DNA from: Gelidibacter sp038243395
GTDB taxonomy: Bacteria > Bacteroidota > Bacteroidia > Flavobacteriales > Flavobacteriaceae
NCBI GenBank assembly: GCA_038243395.1
Contig: JBBSRC010000008.1
Coordinates: forward strand, 1-64,000
DNA length: 64,000 bases
Reading direction: 5' to 3'
The first letter of the stretch is position 1. Every line of letters starts with the position of its first letter. The notes under the pieces are model-generated. The model was not told the origin of the DNA. It saw only the letters and a program-made list of their open reading frames with translations, and made no database searches. Positions 38,427 to 47,724 of the stretch are shown one piece after another. A program made the position numbers and the translations under genes.

Positions 38427-40281
38427 GAACCTCCTCCACTATGTCTAATTCTACTTTAAGATTGTCAATAATAAATTCCTGTCTGTCTGGTGTATTTTTG
38501 CCCATGTAAAATTCAAGCAAGGCTTCAATGGACATTTCTTTATCTAACATTACAGGATCCAAACGAATACTTTCTCCAATGAAATTGACGAATTCGTCTG
38601 GCGAGATTTCACCAAGACCTTTAAATCGAGTGATTTCTGGTTTTGGCTTTAATTTTTCAATGGCATCCCGACGTTCTTGCTCAGAATAACAATAAATGGT
38701 TTCTTTTTTATTTCTGACCCTGAATAATGGGGTTTGTAAAATATACAAATGGCCTTCTTTGATTAATTCAGGGAAAAATTGCAAAAAGAACGTAATCAGC
38801 AACAAACGGATATGCATCCCATCCACGTCGGCATCGGTGGCAATTACAATATTGTTGTAACGCAAATCTTCAATGGATTCTTCAATATTTAATGCGGCCT
38901 GAAGCAAATTAAACTCCTCATTTTCATAAACAATTTTTTTGCTCATGCCATAAGAGTTTAATGGTTTTCCCCTTAAACTAAATACCGCCTGAGTATTCAC
39001 ATCCCTAGATTTAGTTATGCTACCAGACGCAGAATCACCCTCTGTTATGAACAAAGTAGACTCTAAATATCTGTCGTTTTTAATGTCTCCAAAATGCACA
39101 CGACAATCTCTTAGTTTTTTATTGTGCAAGTTCGATTTTTTAGCACGATCCTTTGCGAGTTTTCTAATGCCTGACAATTCCTTACGCTCCCGTTCTGCCT
39201 GAAGGATTTTACGCTGAATTTTATCTGCTGTTTCAGGGTTTTTGTGTAAATAGTTATCTAATTGTGTCTTTACGAAGTCGTTAACAAAAGTTCTTACCGA
39301 TGGTAAGTCGCCTCCCATATCTGTAGAGCCCAATTTGGTCTTGGTTTGGCTTTCAAAAATAGGCTCCATAACTTTTACGGCAATTGCGGTAACCACAGAT
39401 TTACGAACGTCTGATGCGTCGTAATTTTTATTATAAAATTCTCTAATAGTTCTAACCAAGGCTTCGCGATATGCCCCTAAATGCGTTCCCCCTTGCGTTG
39501 TATTTTGTCCGTTTACAAACGAATAATACTCTTCACTATACTGGGTTTTGCTATGCGTTAAGGCAATCTCAATATCTTCTCCTTTGAGATGTATGACAGG
39601 ATATGTCCTATCTGATTCACTGATGTTTTCCTCTAGCAAATCTTTCAATCCATTCTCACTATAAAACTTATCGCCGTTGAAAATGATGGTTAAACCTGTG
39701 TTGAGATACACATAGTTTTTAAGCATTTTCTCAACATATTCATTGCGATATTTATAATTTTTAAAGATAGCTTCATCCGGAATGAATGACACTTTAGTGC
39801 CTTTACGTCTTGATGTATCATCAAGTAACTCCTGATGTGTAAGATTACCTTGAGAAAATTCTGCGGATGCGGACTTATTATCGCGTGTTGATTCTACTCG
39901 GAAAAAATTAGACAAAGCATTGACTGCCTTAGTACCCACACCATTGAGACCTACTGATTTTTTGAATGCCCTAGAATCATACTTACCTCCAGTATTCATT
40001 TTGGAAACTACATCCACCACTTTGCCAAGAGGAATGCCACGGCCATAATCACGTACAATTACCTTATTGCCCTGAATTGAGATGTCAATGGTTTTTCCCG
40101 CTCCCATGACATATTCGTCAATGGAATTATCCAGTACCTCCTTCAAAAGAATATAAATCCCATCATCGGGAGAGGATCCATCGCCAAGCTTGCCTATATA
40201 CATCCCAGGACGCATACGAATATGCTCTTTCCAATCGAGCGAACGTATATTATCTTCGGTATAGTCGGTTTCTAAAGACAT
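38416..40281 (-). CDS. parE: Type IIA DNA topoisomerase subunit B (ParE-like)
   Basis: 621 aa ATPase subunit. Seen: EVLDNSIDEY (GHKL ATP site, about 46-55), DYGRGIPLG (about 78-86), GLNGVGTKAVNAL (about 111-123), the QTK loop (QTKTKLGS, about 313-320), toprim EGDSASGS (about 416-423) and DADVDGMHIR (about 487-496). The short length and gene order with parC indicate topoisomerase IV. First gene of its operon. Confidence 0.94.
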   Translation of the reverse strand: MSLETDYTEDNIRSLDWKEHIRMRPGMYIGKLGDGSSPDDGIYILLKEVLDNSIDEYVMGAGKTIDISIQGNKVIVRDYGRGIPLGKVVDVVSKMNTGGKYDSRAFKKSVGLNGVGTKAVNALSNFFRVESTRDNKSASAEFSQGNLTHQELLDDTSRRKGTKVSFIPDEAIFKNYKYRNEYVEKMLKNYVYLNTGLTIIFNGDKFYSENGLKDLLEENISESDRTYPVIHLKGEDIEIALTHSKTQYSEEYYSFVNGQNTTQGGTHLGAYREALVRTIREFYNKNYDASDVRKSVVTAIAVKVMEPIFESQTKTKLGSTDMGGDLPSVRTFVNDFVKTQLDNYLHKNPETADKIQRKILQAERERKELSGIRKLAKDRAKKSNLHNKKLRDCRVHFGDIKNDRYLESTLFITEGDSASGSITKSRDVNTQAVFSLRGKPLNSYGMSKKIVYENEEFNLLQAALNIEESIEDLRYNNIVIATDADVDGMHIRLLLITFFLQFFPELIKEGHLYILQTPLFRVRNKKETIYCYSEQERRDAIEKLKPKPEITRFKGLGEISPDEFVNFIGESIRLDPVMLDKEMSIEALLEFYMGKNTPDRQEFIIDNLKVELDIVEEVHEN

Positions 40282-40426
40282 AATTGGGGGAACTAATGAT
40301 AAATTGCTAATATAACATTTCGCTACAAACCATAAAACCGTTATATGTTAAAGTAATTAACAAAGTTTTTAAGATTTGTAGTCTGAAGTTTGAAGTTAGA
40401 AACTAGAGGTTTCTATTTCTAATTAA

Positions 40427-40579
40427 TTAGTTGCTTTTTCCTTTAAATGTAAAATATAAAATAGGAATGATAAGAATTGCCAAGGCAATAATTAACGAGG
40501 TATAAAACACAAATTTAAACACGTAAAAAAGCACCACAAAAAAGATAATTGCGGCACCTATCCATAAAATTATTTTCAT
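40427..40579 (-). CDS. Short predicted membrane protein (50 aa)
   Basis: ATG to TAA, beginning MKIILWIGAAIIFFVVLF and ending FTFKGKSN: two hydrophobic stretches with a basic tail. Found by reading the gap between parE and ychF. The composition looks like a real small membrane protein, but no family was recognised. Confidence 0.5.
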   Translation of the reverse strand: MKIILWIGAAIIFFVVLFYVFKFVFYTSLIIALAILIIPILYFTFKGKSN

Positions 40580-40794
40580 AAAACTTCACTTTTTATCTGA
40601 CTTTAAAGATAAGCATAAAATTAATGCTAAAAGAAAAAAATTATTACAGATAAGCCGATTCCGCATTATTTTGAAATTCTTATATATCAATACAAGTGGC
40701 GTCACTTCCTGAGACCATTAAGGATTGTAAAATTTACCGTCTATTTACTAATATATTCTAATAGCTGATTTTAATAAAAAATATCATCTAAATT

Positions 40795-41889
40795 CTAAAC
40801 ATTAAATAAGAAATGCATCACATCACCGTCTTTCACAACGTAATTTTTTCCTTCAACGCGCATTTTTCCGGCTTCTTTTACCTTAGCTTCACTGCCTAAG
40901 GTAGAAAAATCCTCGTATGCTATAACTTCTGCCCTTATAAATCCTTTTTCAAAATCCGTATGGATAACACCTGCAGCTTGTGGTGCGGTTGCTCCAACAT
41001 CAAGGGTCCAAGCGCGTACTTCCTTAACACCTGCTGTAAAATACGTCTGTAGTTTTAAAAGCTTATAAGCTGATCTAATCAATTTGGATGAGCCTGGTTC
41101 CTCCAATCCGATATCCTGTAAGAACATTTGACGTTCCTCATAGCTATCCAATTCATTAATATCTGCCTCTGTGCCAACTGCCAATACTAATATTTCGGCA
41201 TTCTCATCTTTAACTGCTTCTCTCACTTGTTCTACATAAGCGTTACCAGTTGCTGCCGATTCTTCATCTACATTACAAATATACATCACTGGTTTATCTG
41301 TAATAAATTGTGATGCAGCTACAAACTCATCATAGTCTTCCTTATCAAACTCCAAAGCTCTAATAGAAGTTCCTGCTTCTAAAGCACTTTTTATTTTCAA
41401 TAACACAGCTTCTTCTTTCTGTGCTTCTTTGTTTCCAGTTTTGGCCGCGCGTTTTACTTTTTCCAGTTTTTTATCGACCGTTTCCAAATCTTTTAATTGA
41501 AGCTCCATATCAATGGTTTCCTTATCTCTAATTGGATTAATGCTACCATCCACATGAATAATATTATCATTGTCAAAACAACGCAATACATGTAAAATGG
41601 CATCCGTTTCTCTAATGTTTGCCAAGAATTGATTCCCTAAGCCCTCACCTTTACTTGCGCCTTTTACCAAACCGGCAATATCCACAATCTCTACGGTTGC
41701 AGGTTGCACACGCACAGGTTTTACCAAAGTTTCCAAACGTTCCAATCGTGGATCTGGAATATTGACAATTCCAATATTTGGCTCAATGGTGCAAAACGGG
41801 AAGTTGGCACTTTGCGCTTTGGCGTTAGATAAACAGTTAAAAAGGGTTGATTTCCCTACATTTGGCAATCCTACAATTCCGGCTTTCAT
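40795..41889 (-). CDS. ychF: Redox-regulated ATPase YchF (Obg-like)
   Basis: 364 aa from MKAGIVGLPNVGKSTLFN. A frame extending 19 codons further upstream exists, but it begins just 14 bases from the -7 box at 41960-41967 and is not part of the family, so 41889 is chosen. Seen: P-loop GLPNVGKST, the switch region DIAGLVKGASKGEGLGNQFL, NVDE in the altered base-specificity region (ATP-preferring), and the C-terminal TGS-like domain (FTAGVKEVRAWTL to FLFNV). Ribosome-associated ATPase linked to stress responses. Confidence 0.95.
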   Translation of the reverse strand: MKAGIVGLPNVGKSTLFNCLSNAKAQSANFPFCTIEPNIGIVNIPDPRLERLETLVKPVRVQPATVEIVDIAGLVKGASKGEGLGNQFLANIRETDAILHVLRCFDNDNIIHVDGSINPIRDKETIDMELQLKDLETVDKKLEKVKRAAKTGNKEAQKEEAVLLKIKSALEAGTSIRALEFDKEDYDEFVAASQFITDKPVMYICNVDEESAATGNAYVEQVREAVKDENAEILVLAVGTEADINELDSYEERQMFLQDIGLEEPGSSKLIRSAYKLLKLQTYFTAGVKEVRAWTLDVGATAPQAAGVIHTDFEKGFIRAEVIAYEDFSTLGSEAKVKEAGKMRVEGKNYVVKDGDVMHFLFNV

Positions 41890-41959
41890 TGAAAAACTTG
41901 TATTTGGTTCCCACAACGGCAGGAATTTCATTAAATTAAATCGCATTTTTTTGCGACTG

Positions 41960-41967
41960 CAAATTTA
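41960..41967 (-). promoter_or_regulatory. -7 box (TAAATTTG) for ychF
   Basis: Minus strand reads TAAATTTG followed by CAGTCGCAAA, a typical flavobacterial -7 region. It supports the start at 41889. Confidence 0.55.
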
Positions 41968-41995
41968 ATCATTTATCTGAATAATTTGCATAAAA

Positions 41996-42020
41996 AAATC
42001 CCAAGCTAAACTTGGGATTT
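41996..42020 (-). terminator. Terminator of the ferredoxin gene
   Basis: AAATCCCAAG and CTTGGGATTT form a perfect 10-bp stem with a 5-base loop. On the minus strand it is followed by a T run, 25 bases after the ferredoxin stop. Confidence 0.88.
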
Positions 42021-42044
42021 TATCGATATATAATTTGTGTTTAA

Positions 42045-42398
42045 TTAACCTTCAGGATGCATAAAACGTTGTTTTCCTAAAAGTTGATCCTCGGTTTCCA
42101 TATGTTCATCATCAGGCACGCAACAATCTACGGGACATACTGCAGCACATTGTGGCTCTTCATGAAAGCCTTTACATTCTGTACATTTATCTGGGACAAT
42201 ATAGTAAATCTCATCACTGATAGGCTCTTGAGCCTCGTCAGCATCCACTTCCTTACCATCAGGAAGCACGACTTTACCTTTTAAGCTTGTACCATCTTTA
42301 TATCTCCAATCGTCTGAACCCTCATAAATTGCAGTGTTTGGGCACTCTGGCTCACAGGCGCCGCAGTTTATACATTCATCTGTTATTATAATTGCCAT
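42045..42398 (-). CDS. 4Fe-4S dicluster ferredoxin
   Basis: 117 aa electron carrier. Two cluster-binding sets: CINCGACEPECP (11-22) and CTECKGFHEEPQCAAVCPVDCC (about 73-94), with the insertion between the Cys residues that is common in Bacteroidota versions. Cytoplasmic. Divergent from the acyl-CoA reductase. Confidence 0.93.
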   Translation of the reverse strand: MAIIITDECINCGACEPECPNTAIYEGSDDWRYKDGTSLKGKVVLPDGKEVDADEAQEPISDEIYYIVPDKCTECKGFHEEPQCAAVCPVDCCVPDDEHMETEDQLLGKQRFMHPEG

Positions 42399-42532
42399 GG
42401 CATCTTAGTCTTTAAAAAAATTAAACTATAGAAAAATGTGAAGAAATTTTATGGTTTTAATAAGATTACCATCTTTTAAAATCCATTTAGAAAAAGTTAA
42501 GATTTAAATAAATCTCGTTCATTTCATTTTTC

Positions 42533-42540
42533 TAACTTTG
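42533..42540 (+). promoter_or_regulatory. -7 box (TAACTTTG) for the acyl-CoA reductase gene
   Basis: Perfect TAnnTTTG followed by CGGTGCAAA, 43 bases before the ATG at 42584. Confidence 0.6.
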
Positions 42541-42583
42541 CGGTGCAAAAATAACGCCAAAACTATTCATAACCAAATACAGA

Positions 42584-43642
42584 ATGGATTTACAACAAAG
42601 AATTAACGCTTTTGTAAAACTGGGGGAATTTATTCAGCAATTCTCAACAGAAAGCTTTGAAATAAACGAAATCGTCAGTGCTAACCCTCTATTTTTTGAC
42701 GGGTTTAAACATCAAATTAAATTGGCGCATGAACACAATGGCTGGTTCACAAAAGAGAATATTTCCTTTTCATTAAACGGATGGTCTAAATCATTGACAG
42801 GGCAATCGTTTAAGCAATGGCTAGTAAAGTACCACTTTAAAGACATCTCGCCTAAAAAAGTCGCCATAATTATGGCAGGAAACATTCCTTTGGTAGGTTT
42901 TCATGATTTTTTATCTGTTCTAATTTCTGGACATGACGTTGTTGTCAAACAATCTACAAATGACAAACATCTTCTGCCCTATTTAGCTAAATATTTAGAA
43001 TACGTTGATCCTGGATTCAAAGGAAAAATTACGTTTACTGAAGGAAAGCTTACCGATTTTGATGCAGTAATCGCAACGGGTAGTGACAATACTGCACGAT
43101 ATTTTGAGCATTATTTTAAAGGTAAACCTTCGATCATCAGAAAAAACAGAAACTCAGTAGCCATTTTGACTGGAGAGGAAACAGACGACGAACTGAAATC
43201 ACTTTCTGAAGATATTTTCAGATACTATGGATTAGGTTGCAGAAACGTTTCTAAGTTATTTGTGCCCAAAGGTTATAATTTTGACGCCTTCTTTAATGGT
43301 GTTTATGAATGGCATCCTATCATCAATCAGCATAAATATGCCAACAATTATGATTACAATAAAGCTGTTTACATTATGAGTGAATTTGACTTGTTAGAAA
43401 ATGGATTTTTAATGATCAAAGAAGATACGAGTTATAGCTCGCCAATTGCCACTTTGTTTTATGAGTATTATAACGACATCGATGCCTTAAAACAGCAGCT
43501 TTCAGACAATAAAAATAACATTCAATGCATCGTATCCAAAGGAATTACAGAAGATTACGTTGTTTTCGGTCAGACGCAACATCCTCGACTATGGGACTAT
43601 GCCGACAATGTTGATACTATTGCGTTTTTGTTAAAAATGTAG
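42584..43642 (+). CDS. LuxC-like acyl-CoA reductase
   Basis: 352 aa. Features of the LuxC/acyl-CoA reductase family: VAIIMAGNIPLVGFHDFLS (about 94-112), ATGSDNTARYFEHYF (about 161-175), RKNRNSVAILTGEE and the active-site Cys in YYGLGCRNVSKLFVP (about 210-224). Reduces acyl-CoA or acyl-enzyme to aldehyde with NADPH. No luxD/luxE or luciferase genes are nearby, so bioluminescence is not implied. Lies 77 bases upstream of serC. Confidence 0.82.
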   Translation: MDLQQRINAFVKLGEFIQQFSTESFEINEIVSANPLFFDGFKHQIKLAHEHNGWFTKENISFSLNGWSKSLTGQSFKQWLVKYHFKDISPKKVAIIMAGNIPLVGFHDFLSVLISGHDVVVKQSTNDKHLLPYLAKYLEYVDPGFKGKITFTEGKLTDFDAVIATGSDNTARYFEHYFKGKPSIIRKNRNSVAILTGEETDDELKSLSEDIFRYYGLGCRNVSKLFVPKGYNFDAFFNGVYEWHPIINQHKYANNYDYNKAVYIMSEFDLLENGFLMIKEDTSYSSPIATLFYEYYNDIDALKQQLSDNKNNIQCIVSKGITEDYVVFGQTQHPRLWDYADNVDTIAFLLKM

Positions 43643-43695
43643 TGGATAAATTATCATTTTCTTACCAACATTTACTTTTGAATTTAGCACCTTTG

Positions 43696-43703
43696 TATCT
43701 TTG
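43696..43703 (+). promoter_or_regulatory. -7 box (TATCTTTG) for serC
   Basis: Perfect TAnnTTTG, 16 bases before the serC ATG, with TTTTG at 43676-43680 as a possible upstream element. Confidence 0.5.
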
Positions 43704-43719
43704 AAAAAAACCAAGATCA

Positions 43720-44784
43720 ATGAAAATACATAATTTTAGCGCCGGACCTTCAATTTTACCTCAAGAGGTCCTAACACAAGCTTCCGAGGCTGTTATCGAT
43801 TTTAATAACATGGGATTATCCATATTGGAAATTTCACATCGAAGTAAACACTTTGTGGATGTTATGGAAAATGCAAGAGCTTTAGCTTTGGAGCTGTTGG
43901 GTCTTGAAGGGAAAGGTTACAAAGCCTTGTTTTTACAAGGTGGTGCGAGCATGCAGTTTGTCATGGTAGCTCAAAATTTATTGGAAACTCGTGCAGGCTA
44001 TTTGAATACAGGAACTTGGAGCAGTAATGCTATTAATGAAGCCAAAGTTTATGGTGACATTCAGGAAGTTGCATCTTCAAAAGACGCAGGTTTCAACTAC
44101 ATCCCTAAGGGTTATACTATTCCTGAGAATTACGATTATTTCCACTGTACTTCCAACAATACCATTTTTGGAACACAAATGAAGCAATTTCCAAATTCTC
44201 CAATTCCAATGGTTTGTGATATGAGTAGCGATATTTTCTCGCGAGAAATGGATTTCTCCAAATTTGGTCTCATATATGCTGGCGCGCAAAAAAACATGGG
44301 TCCTGCAGGAACAACTTTAGTAGTTGTTAAAGAAGATATTTTAGGAAAAGTCTCTGGTAAAATCCCTGGGATCATGAATTATAAAGAACAAATTGATAAA
44401 AACAGCATGTTTAATACCCCTCCAGTTTTTGCTGTGTACACGTCAATGCTTACTTTGGAATGGATTAAAAACTTAGGCGGTATTAAAGCTATGGAAAAAC
44501 TTAACGAAATGAAATCGCGAGTACTTTATTCTGAAGTAGATCTGAATCCTTTATTTAAGGGATATGCTGCTAAGGAAGATCGTTCGATGATGAACGGAAC
44601 GTTCACTTTGATTAATGATGATTTGAAGGAAACCTTTGAGACTATGTTGAAAGAAGCTGGCATCAGTGGATTAAATGGCCATAGAAGTGTTGGTGGCTAT
44701 AGAGCGTCAATGTACAATGCCTTACCTTTAGACAGCGTTAAAGCATTGGTGGAAGTCATGAGCGAGTTGGAGGCGAAGGCTTAA
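43720..44784 (+). CDS. serC: Phosphoserine aminotransferase
   Basis: 354 aa PLP enzyme of serine synthesis. Starts MKIHNFSAGPSILP, has EISHRSKHF (about 36-44), LFLQGGASMQF (about 71-81), DMSSDIFS (about 167-174) and PLP Lys in YAGAQKNMGPAG (about 186-197). Converts 3-phosphohydroxypyruvate to phosphoserine. Works with the serA gene directly downstream. Confidence 0.95.
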   Translation: MKIHNFSAGPSILPQEVLTQASEAVIDFNNMGLSILEISHRSKHFVDVMENARALALELLGLEGKGYKALFLQGGASMQFVMVAQNLLETRAGYLNTGTWSSNAINEAKVYGDIQEVASSKDAGFNYIPKGYTIPENYDYFHCTSNNTIFGTQMKQFPNSPIPMVCDMSSDIFSREMDFSKFGLIYAGAQKNMGPAGTTLVVVKEDILGKVSGKIPGIMNYKEQIDKNSMFNTPPVFAVYTSMLTLEWIKNLGGIKAMEKLNEMKSRVLYSEVDLNPLFKGYAAKEDRSMMNGTFTLINDDLKETFETMLKEAGISGLNGHRSVGGYRASMYNALPLDSVKALVEVMSELEAKA

Positions 44785-44856
44785 AAACTAAGTTTGAAGT
44801 CAATAATTGATAATCAACATTAGGTTCTTTTAAAAAGAATATTAGAAATATTAAAA

Positions 44857-44913
44857 TTTCCGTCTTTCGCGGAAAAGACAAATTAACAACGAGATTCCCA
44901 CTTTTGTGGGAAT
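44857..44913. repeat. Two hairpins in the serC-serA spacer (REP-like)
   Basis: TTTCCG/CGGAAA (44857-44875) and ATTCCCAC/GTGGGAAT (44894-44913, 4-base loop). The second resembles a dispersed repetitive palindrome often seen in flavobacterial genomes. It sits 16 bases before the serA start, where an RNA hairpin could affect translation. Confidence 0.55.
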
Positions 44914-44928
44914 GAAAAATAAATTTTC

Positions 44929-45891
44929 ATGAAAGTATTAGCAAACGACGGAATTTCACAAAGCGGTATCGATGCTTTAACGGCAGCGGGCATTGAAGTA
45001 ATAACAACTACAGTTGCACAAGAACAACTGTGTAATTATATTAATGAACACCATATCGATGTTTTGTTGGTACGGAGTGCTACCACGGTAAGAAAAGACC
45101 TGATTGACTCTTGTCAAAGCCTTAGGGTAATTGGTCGTGGTGGTGTAGGTATGGACAATATAGACGTTGATTATGCACGTAGCAAAGGCCTACAGGTTAT
45201 CAACACTCCAGCAGCCTCATCACAATCTGTTGCCGAATTGGTGTTTGCTCATTTATTTGGAGGTGTAAGATTCTTGCACGATGCTAATAGAAATATGCCA
45301 TTAGATGGCGATTCAAAATTTAACGCACTTAAAAAGAACTATGCCAAAGGCACTGAATTAAGAGGTAAAACCTTAGGGATAGTTGGTTTTGGCCGTATTG
45401 GAAGAGAAGTTGCTAAAATTGCACTTGGTGTAGGTATGAAAGTTATGGCCAGCGATATGTTTGTTGATAAAGCAACCATAAAAGTTAATTTTTTCGATGG
45501 AAGATTCATTGATTTCGAAATTGAAACTGTGTCCATGGAAGAGATCTATAAGCAATCTGATTTTATCACTTTACATGTACCGGCGCAAGATGGCTATGTC
45601 ATTGGTGCTAAACAATTTGAACAAATGAAAAATGGTGTGGGCATTGTTAATGCCGCTCGTGGAGGTGTCATTGATGAAGTCGCCTTAGTTATGGCTCTGG
45701 AAAGCGGAAAAGTTGCTTTTGCCGGATTGGATACTTTTGAAAGCGAACCAACACCTGCAGTTCAAGTTTTAATGAATGGGCGCATATCCTTAACACCTCA
45801 TATTGGCGCAGCCACTAATGAAGCACAAGATAGAATTGGAACGGAATTGGCATCGCAACTAGTAAGTTATTTAAATAGCGCACAAATTTAA
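44929..45891 (+). CDS. serA: D-3-phosphoglycerate dehydrogenase (short form)
   Basis: 320 aa. NAD-binding motif GIVGFGRIGREVAK (about 149-162), RSATTVRKDLI near the substrate site, AARGGVIDE (about 242-250) and catalytic TPHIGAAT (about 286-293). It lacks the C-terminal ACT domain, so serine feedback by that route is not expected. First step of serine synthesis from 3-phosphoglycerate, downstream of serC. Confidence 0.93.
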   Translation: MKVLANDGISQSGIDALTAAGIEVITTTVAQEQLCNYINEHHIDVLLVRSATTVRKDLIDSCQSLRVIGRGGVGMDNIDVDYARSKGLQVINTPAASSQSVAELVFAHLFGGVRFLHDANRNMPLDGDSKFNALKKNYAKGTELRGKTLGIVGFGRIGREVAKIALGVGMKVMASDMFVDKATIKVNFFDGRFIDFEIETVSMEEIYKQSDFITLHVPAQDGYVIGAKQFEQMKNGVGIVNAARGGVIDEVALVMALESGKVAFAGLDTFESEPTPAVQVLMNGRISLTPHIGAATNEAQDRIGTELASQLVSYLNSAQI

Positions 45892-45916
45892 AAGTTATTA
45901 ACATAAGTTATATTTA

Positions 45917-45947
45917 AATGCTTGCAACGACATATGTTGCAAGCATT
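45917..45947 (+). terminator. Terminator after serA
   Basis: AATGCTTGCAAC and GTTGCAAGCATT form a perfect 12-bp stem with a 7-base loop, followed by TTTT. Confidence 0.92.
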
Positions 45948-45986
45948 TTTTGTATTTTGATGCATCAATCTTAAAATCAATTATTT

Positions 45987-46628
45987 ATGTCTGGTATTAT
46001 GGATATTTTAAATAGCGACCTTGGAAAATCCTTGGTTAGTGGTGTTTCGGCTCAAACCAATCAGCCCCAAGGTAAAACACAAGAAGTATTAAGTATGGCT
46101 CTGCCCGTGTTAATGACGGCCATGAAGCGCAACGCCTCTACCCCAGAAGGTGCACAAGGCCTACTAAGCGCCTTAACAGATAAGCACGATGGAAGTATTC
46201 TGAGTAATCTTGGCGGATTATTTAGCGGCGGCGTTGATGATAATGTCATGACTGATGGAAGTAAGATCCTTGGCCATGTTCTTGGGGACAAACAAAATAA
46301 CGTTGAAAACGCAATCAGTCTCAAAACTGGTGTTAATACCAGTTCCGTTGCACAAATCATAAAAGTTGCAGCTCCAATATTAATGGGTCTATTAGGCAAT
46401 CAAGCCAAACAGCAAAATGTTAGTAGCCCAGGTGGATTAGAAGATTTATTAGGCGGACTTTTAGGTGGAAGTTCTCAGAATAATGAACAAAGCTTTTTAG
46501 AATCAATTCTTGATGCTAATAAAGATGGAAGCATTATCGACGATGTTACAGGAATGTTCTCAGGCGGCGACAGAAAGAAAGGCGGAATTGGAGGTCTCAT
46601 TGGAGGTATGTTTGGAGGAAAAGAATAG
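45987..46628 (+). CDS. DUF937-family protein
   Basis: 213 aa, Gly/Leu-rich. Helical domain (about 20-140) of the DUF937 type with repeated AxPxLMxxL segments (ALPVLMTAM, AAPILMGLLG), then low-complexity GGLLGGSSQ and GGLIGGMFGGKE at the C-terminus. No catalytic residues, no signal peptide. Function unknown. Monocistronic, between two terminators. Confidence 0.8.
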   Translation: MSGIMDILNSDLGKSLVSGVSAQTNQPQGKTQEVLSMALPVLMTAMKRNASTPEGAQGLLSALTDKHDGSILSNLGGLFSGGVDDNVMTDGSKILGHVLGDKQNNVENAISLKTGVNTSSVAQIIKVAAPILMGLLGNQAKQQNVSSPGGLEDLLGGLLGGSSQNNEQSFLESILDANKDGSIIDDVTGMFSGGDRKKGGIGGLIGGMFGGKE

Positions 46629-46656
46629 GCACTAAAACTTATATTTTTAGGCACTT

Positions 46657-46686
46657 AAAAGTCATGTTTATATAAACATGACTTTT
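46657..46686 (+). terminator. Terminator after the DUF937 gene
   Basis: A perfect 30-base palindrome with arms beginning AAAAGTCATGTTTA, followed by three further T residues. The stem could run to almost its full length, with a minimal loop. Confidence 0.85.
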
Positions 46687-46756
46687 TTTATTTAACAATT
46701 TTGGAATATAACTAGGTCAACAATTTTTTGTAACTTTTAAAGTAAATAAAAATTTC

Positions 46757-47188
46757 ATGAAATCAATTGCGACACTTTTAATTTTAGGACTTTTTGTGGT
46801 GTCTTGTAACAGTTCTAAATCCACTGTGAAAAGGGCTTCCAGTAATACTACTGCCGTTCAAGATACGGTCAGAATTGCAAATGATTCTTTGGAATATGAA
46901 ATCCTTATCATTGAACCAGGTTTCAACTCGTGGCTTGCCTCTACAGCAAAACCAGAAGGATATCACTCACTGGCCTATATGGTGAACCGGAATATACAAT
47001 ACGTTATGGAATGGAATCAACGGGTATTACAACCACAACGCTATAACCCCAATCTCTATGAACTTCAAATAGATTATCAACCCAACGTAGATTACGGTTA
47101 TGAGGTTAATTACAAGCTCTATAATTACTTCATCTTCTTTCAATTAACCTACAACCAGAGATTAGGACCTTTTGTCCCTCGCATTTAA
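46757..47188 (+). CDS. Conserved lipoprotein (DUF6146-like)
   Basis: 143 aa. Signal peptide and lipobox (LFVVSC-N, Cys17), then a conserved body with EILIIEPGFNSWLAS and MEWNQRVLQPQRYNPNLYE. It looks like the flavobacterial family I know as DUF6146 (by eye, not searched). Outer- or periplasm-facing lipoprotein of unknown function. Confidence 0.75.
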   Translation: MKSIATLLILGLFVVSCNSSKSTVKRASSNTTAVQDTVRIANDSLEYEILIIEPGFNSWLASTAKPEGYHSLAYMVNRNIQYVMEWNQRVLQPQRYNPNLYELQIDYQPNVDYGYEVNYKLYNYFIFFQLTYNQRLGPFVPRI

Positions 47189-47201
47189 TAGAAATTTGAA
47201 G

Positions 47202-47209
47202 TATCTTCG
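47202..47209 (+). promoter_or_regulatory. -7-like box (TATCTTCG) before 47224
   Basis: TATCTTCG followed by CACCGCAAA, one mismatch from TAnnTTTG, 14 bases before the start codon of the membrane protein gene. Confidence 0.4.
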
Positions 47210-47223
47210 CACCGCAAATTTGT

Positions 47224-47724
47224 GTGATGATTAAATTTAAACAAAACTGGCAAATCCAACAGAACTGGCAATTAATTTTTCCAGTACTTGGTATTCTTAT
47301 TTTAGGTTATTGCTCCTATCGACTCGCTGATGTTATTGTCGGCGATATTAATTTGTTTATGGTTTTAATAGCAACTGTTGTCCTATTTTTTATCCTTTTA
47401 AAGGTGATATTATTTCTCTTTAAAAAATTAGAACGCAAATGGATCTTAGATTACAGATGGGAAATGATCCGCGTATTTATTGTTTTTTCGATAACCGGTT
47501 CGTCTTCAGTTTTTGTTGGAAAACCCATCATGGCGATGATCGGCATCACAAAAGAAAACTTAAACACCGCCGTTTACTGGACTTTATATATTATCGTAGG
47601 CCTTATATTTTATCAAATTTTATTGGTCTTTTTTGGATGGCTATTTGGCCAATTTAAATTCTTTTGGGAGTTTGAAAAGAAAATGATGAGTAGAATCGGT
47701 TTCAAGAAGTTTTCGGATCAATGA
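47224..47724 (+). CDS. Small membrane protein (DUF6787-like)
   Basis: 166 aa. About four membrane helices (about 17-37, 42-65, 80-100, 115-140) and a short tail FWEFEKKMMSRIGF. This layout resembles the uncharacterised flavobacterial family DUF6787, often found beside the DUF6146-like lipoprotein. Its stop overlaps the next gene's start. Confidence 0.7.
   Translation: MMIKFKQNWQIQQNWQLIFPVLGILILGYCSYRLADVIVGDINLFMVLIATVVLFFILLKVILFLFKKLERKWILDYRWEMIRVFIVFSITGSSSVFVGKPIMAMIGITKENLNTAVYWTLYIIVGLIFYQILLVFFGWLFGQFKFFWEFEKKMMSRIGFKKFSDQ

Noticed and set aside
41890..41946. 19-codon N-terminal extension of YchF
   Set aside because: Family members begin at MKAGIVGLPNVGKS; the extension starts only 14 bases from the -7 box.
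42584..43642. Bioluminescence gene
   Set aside because: Only a LuxC-like reductase is present; no luciferase, LuxD or LuxE genes.
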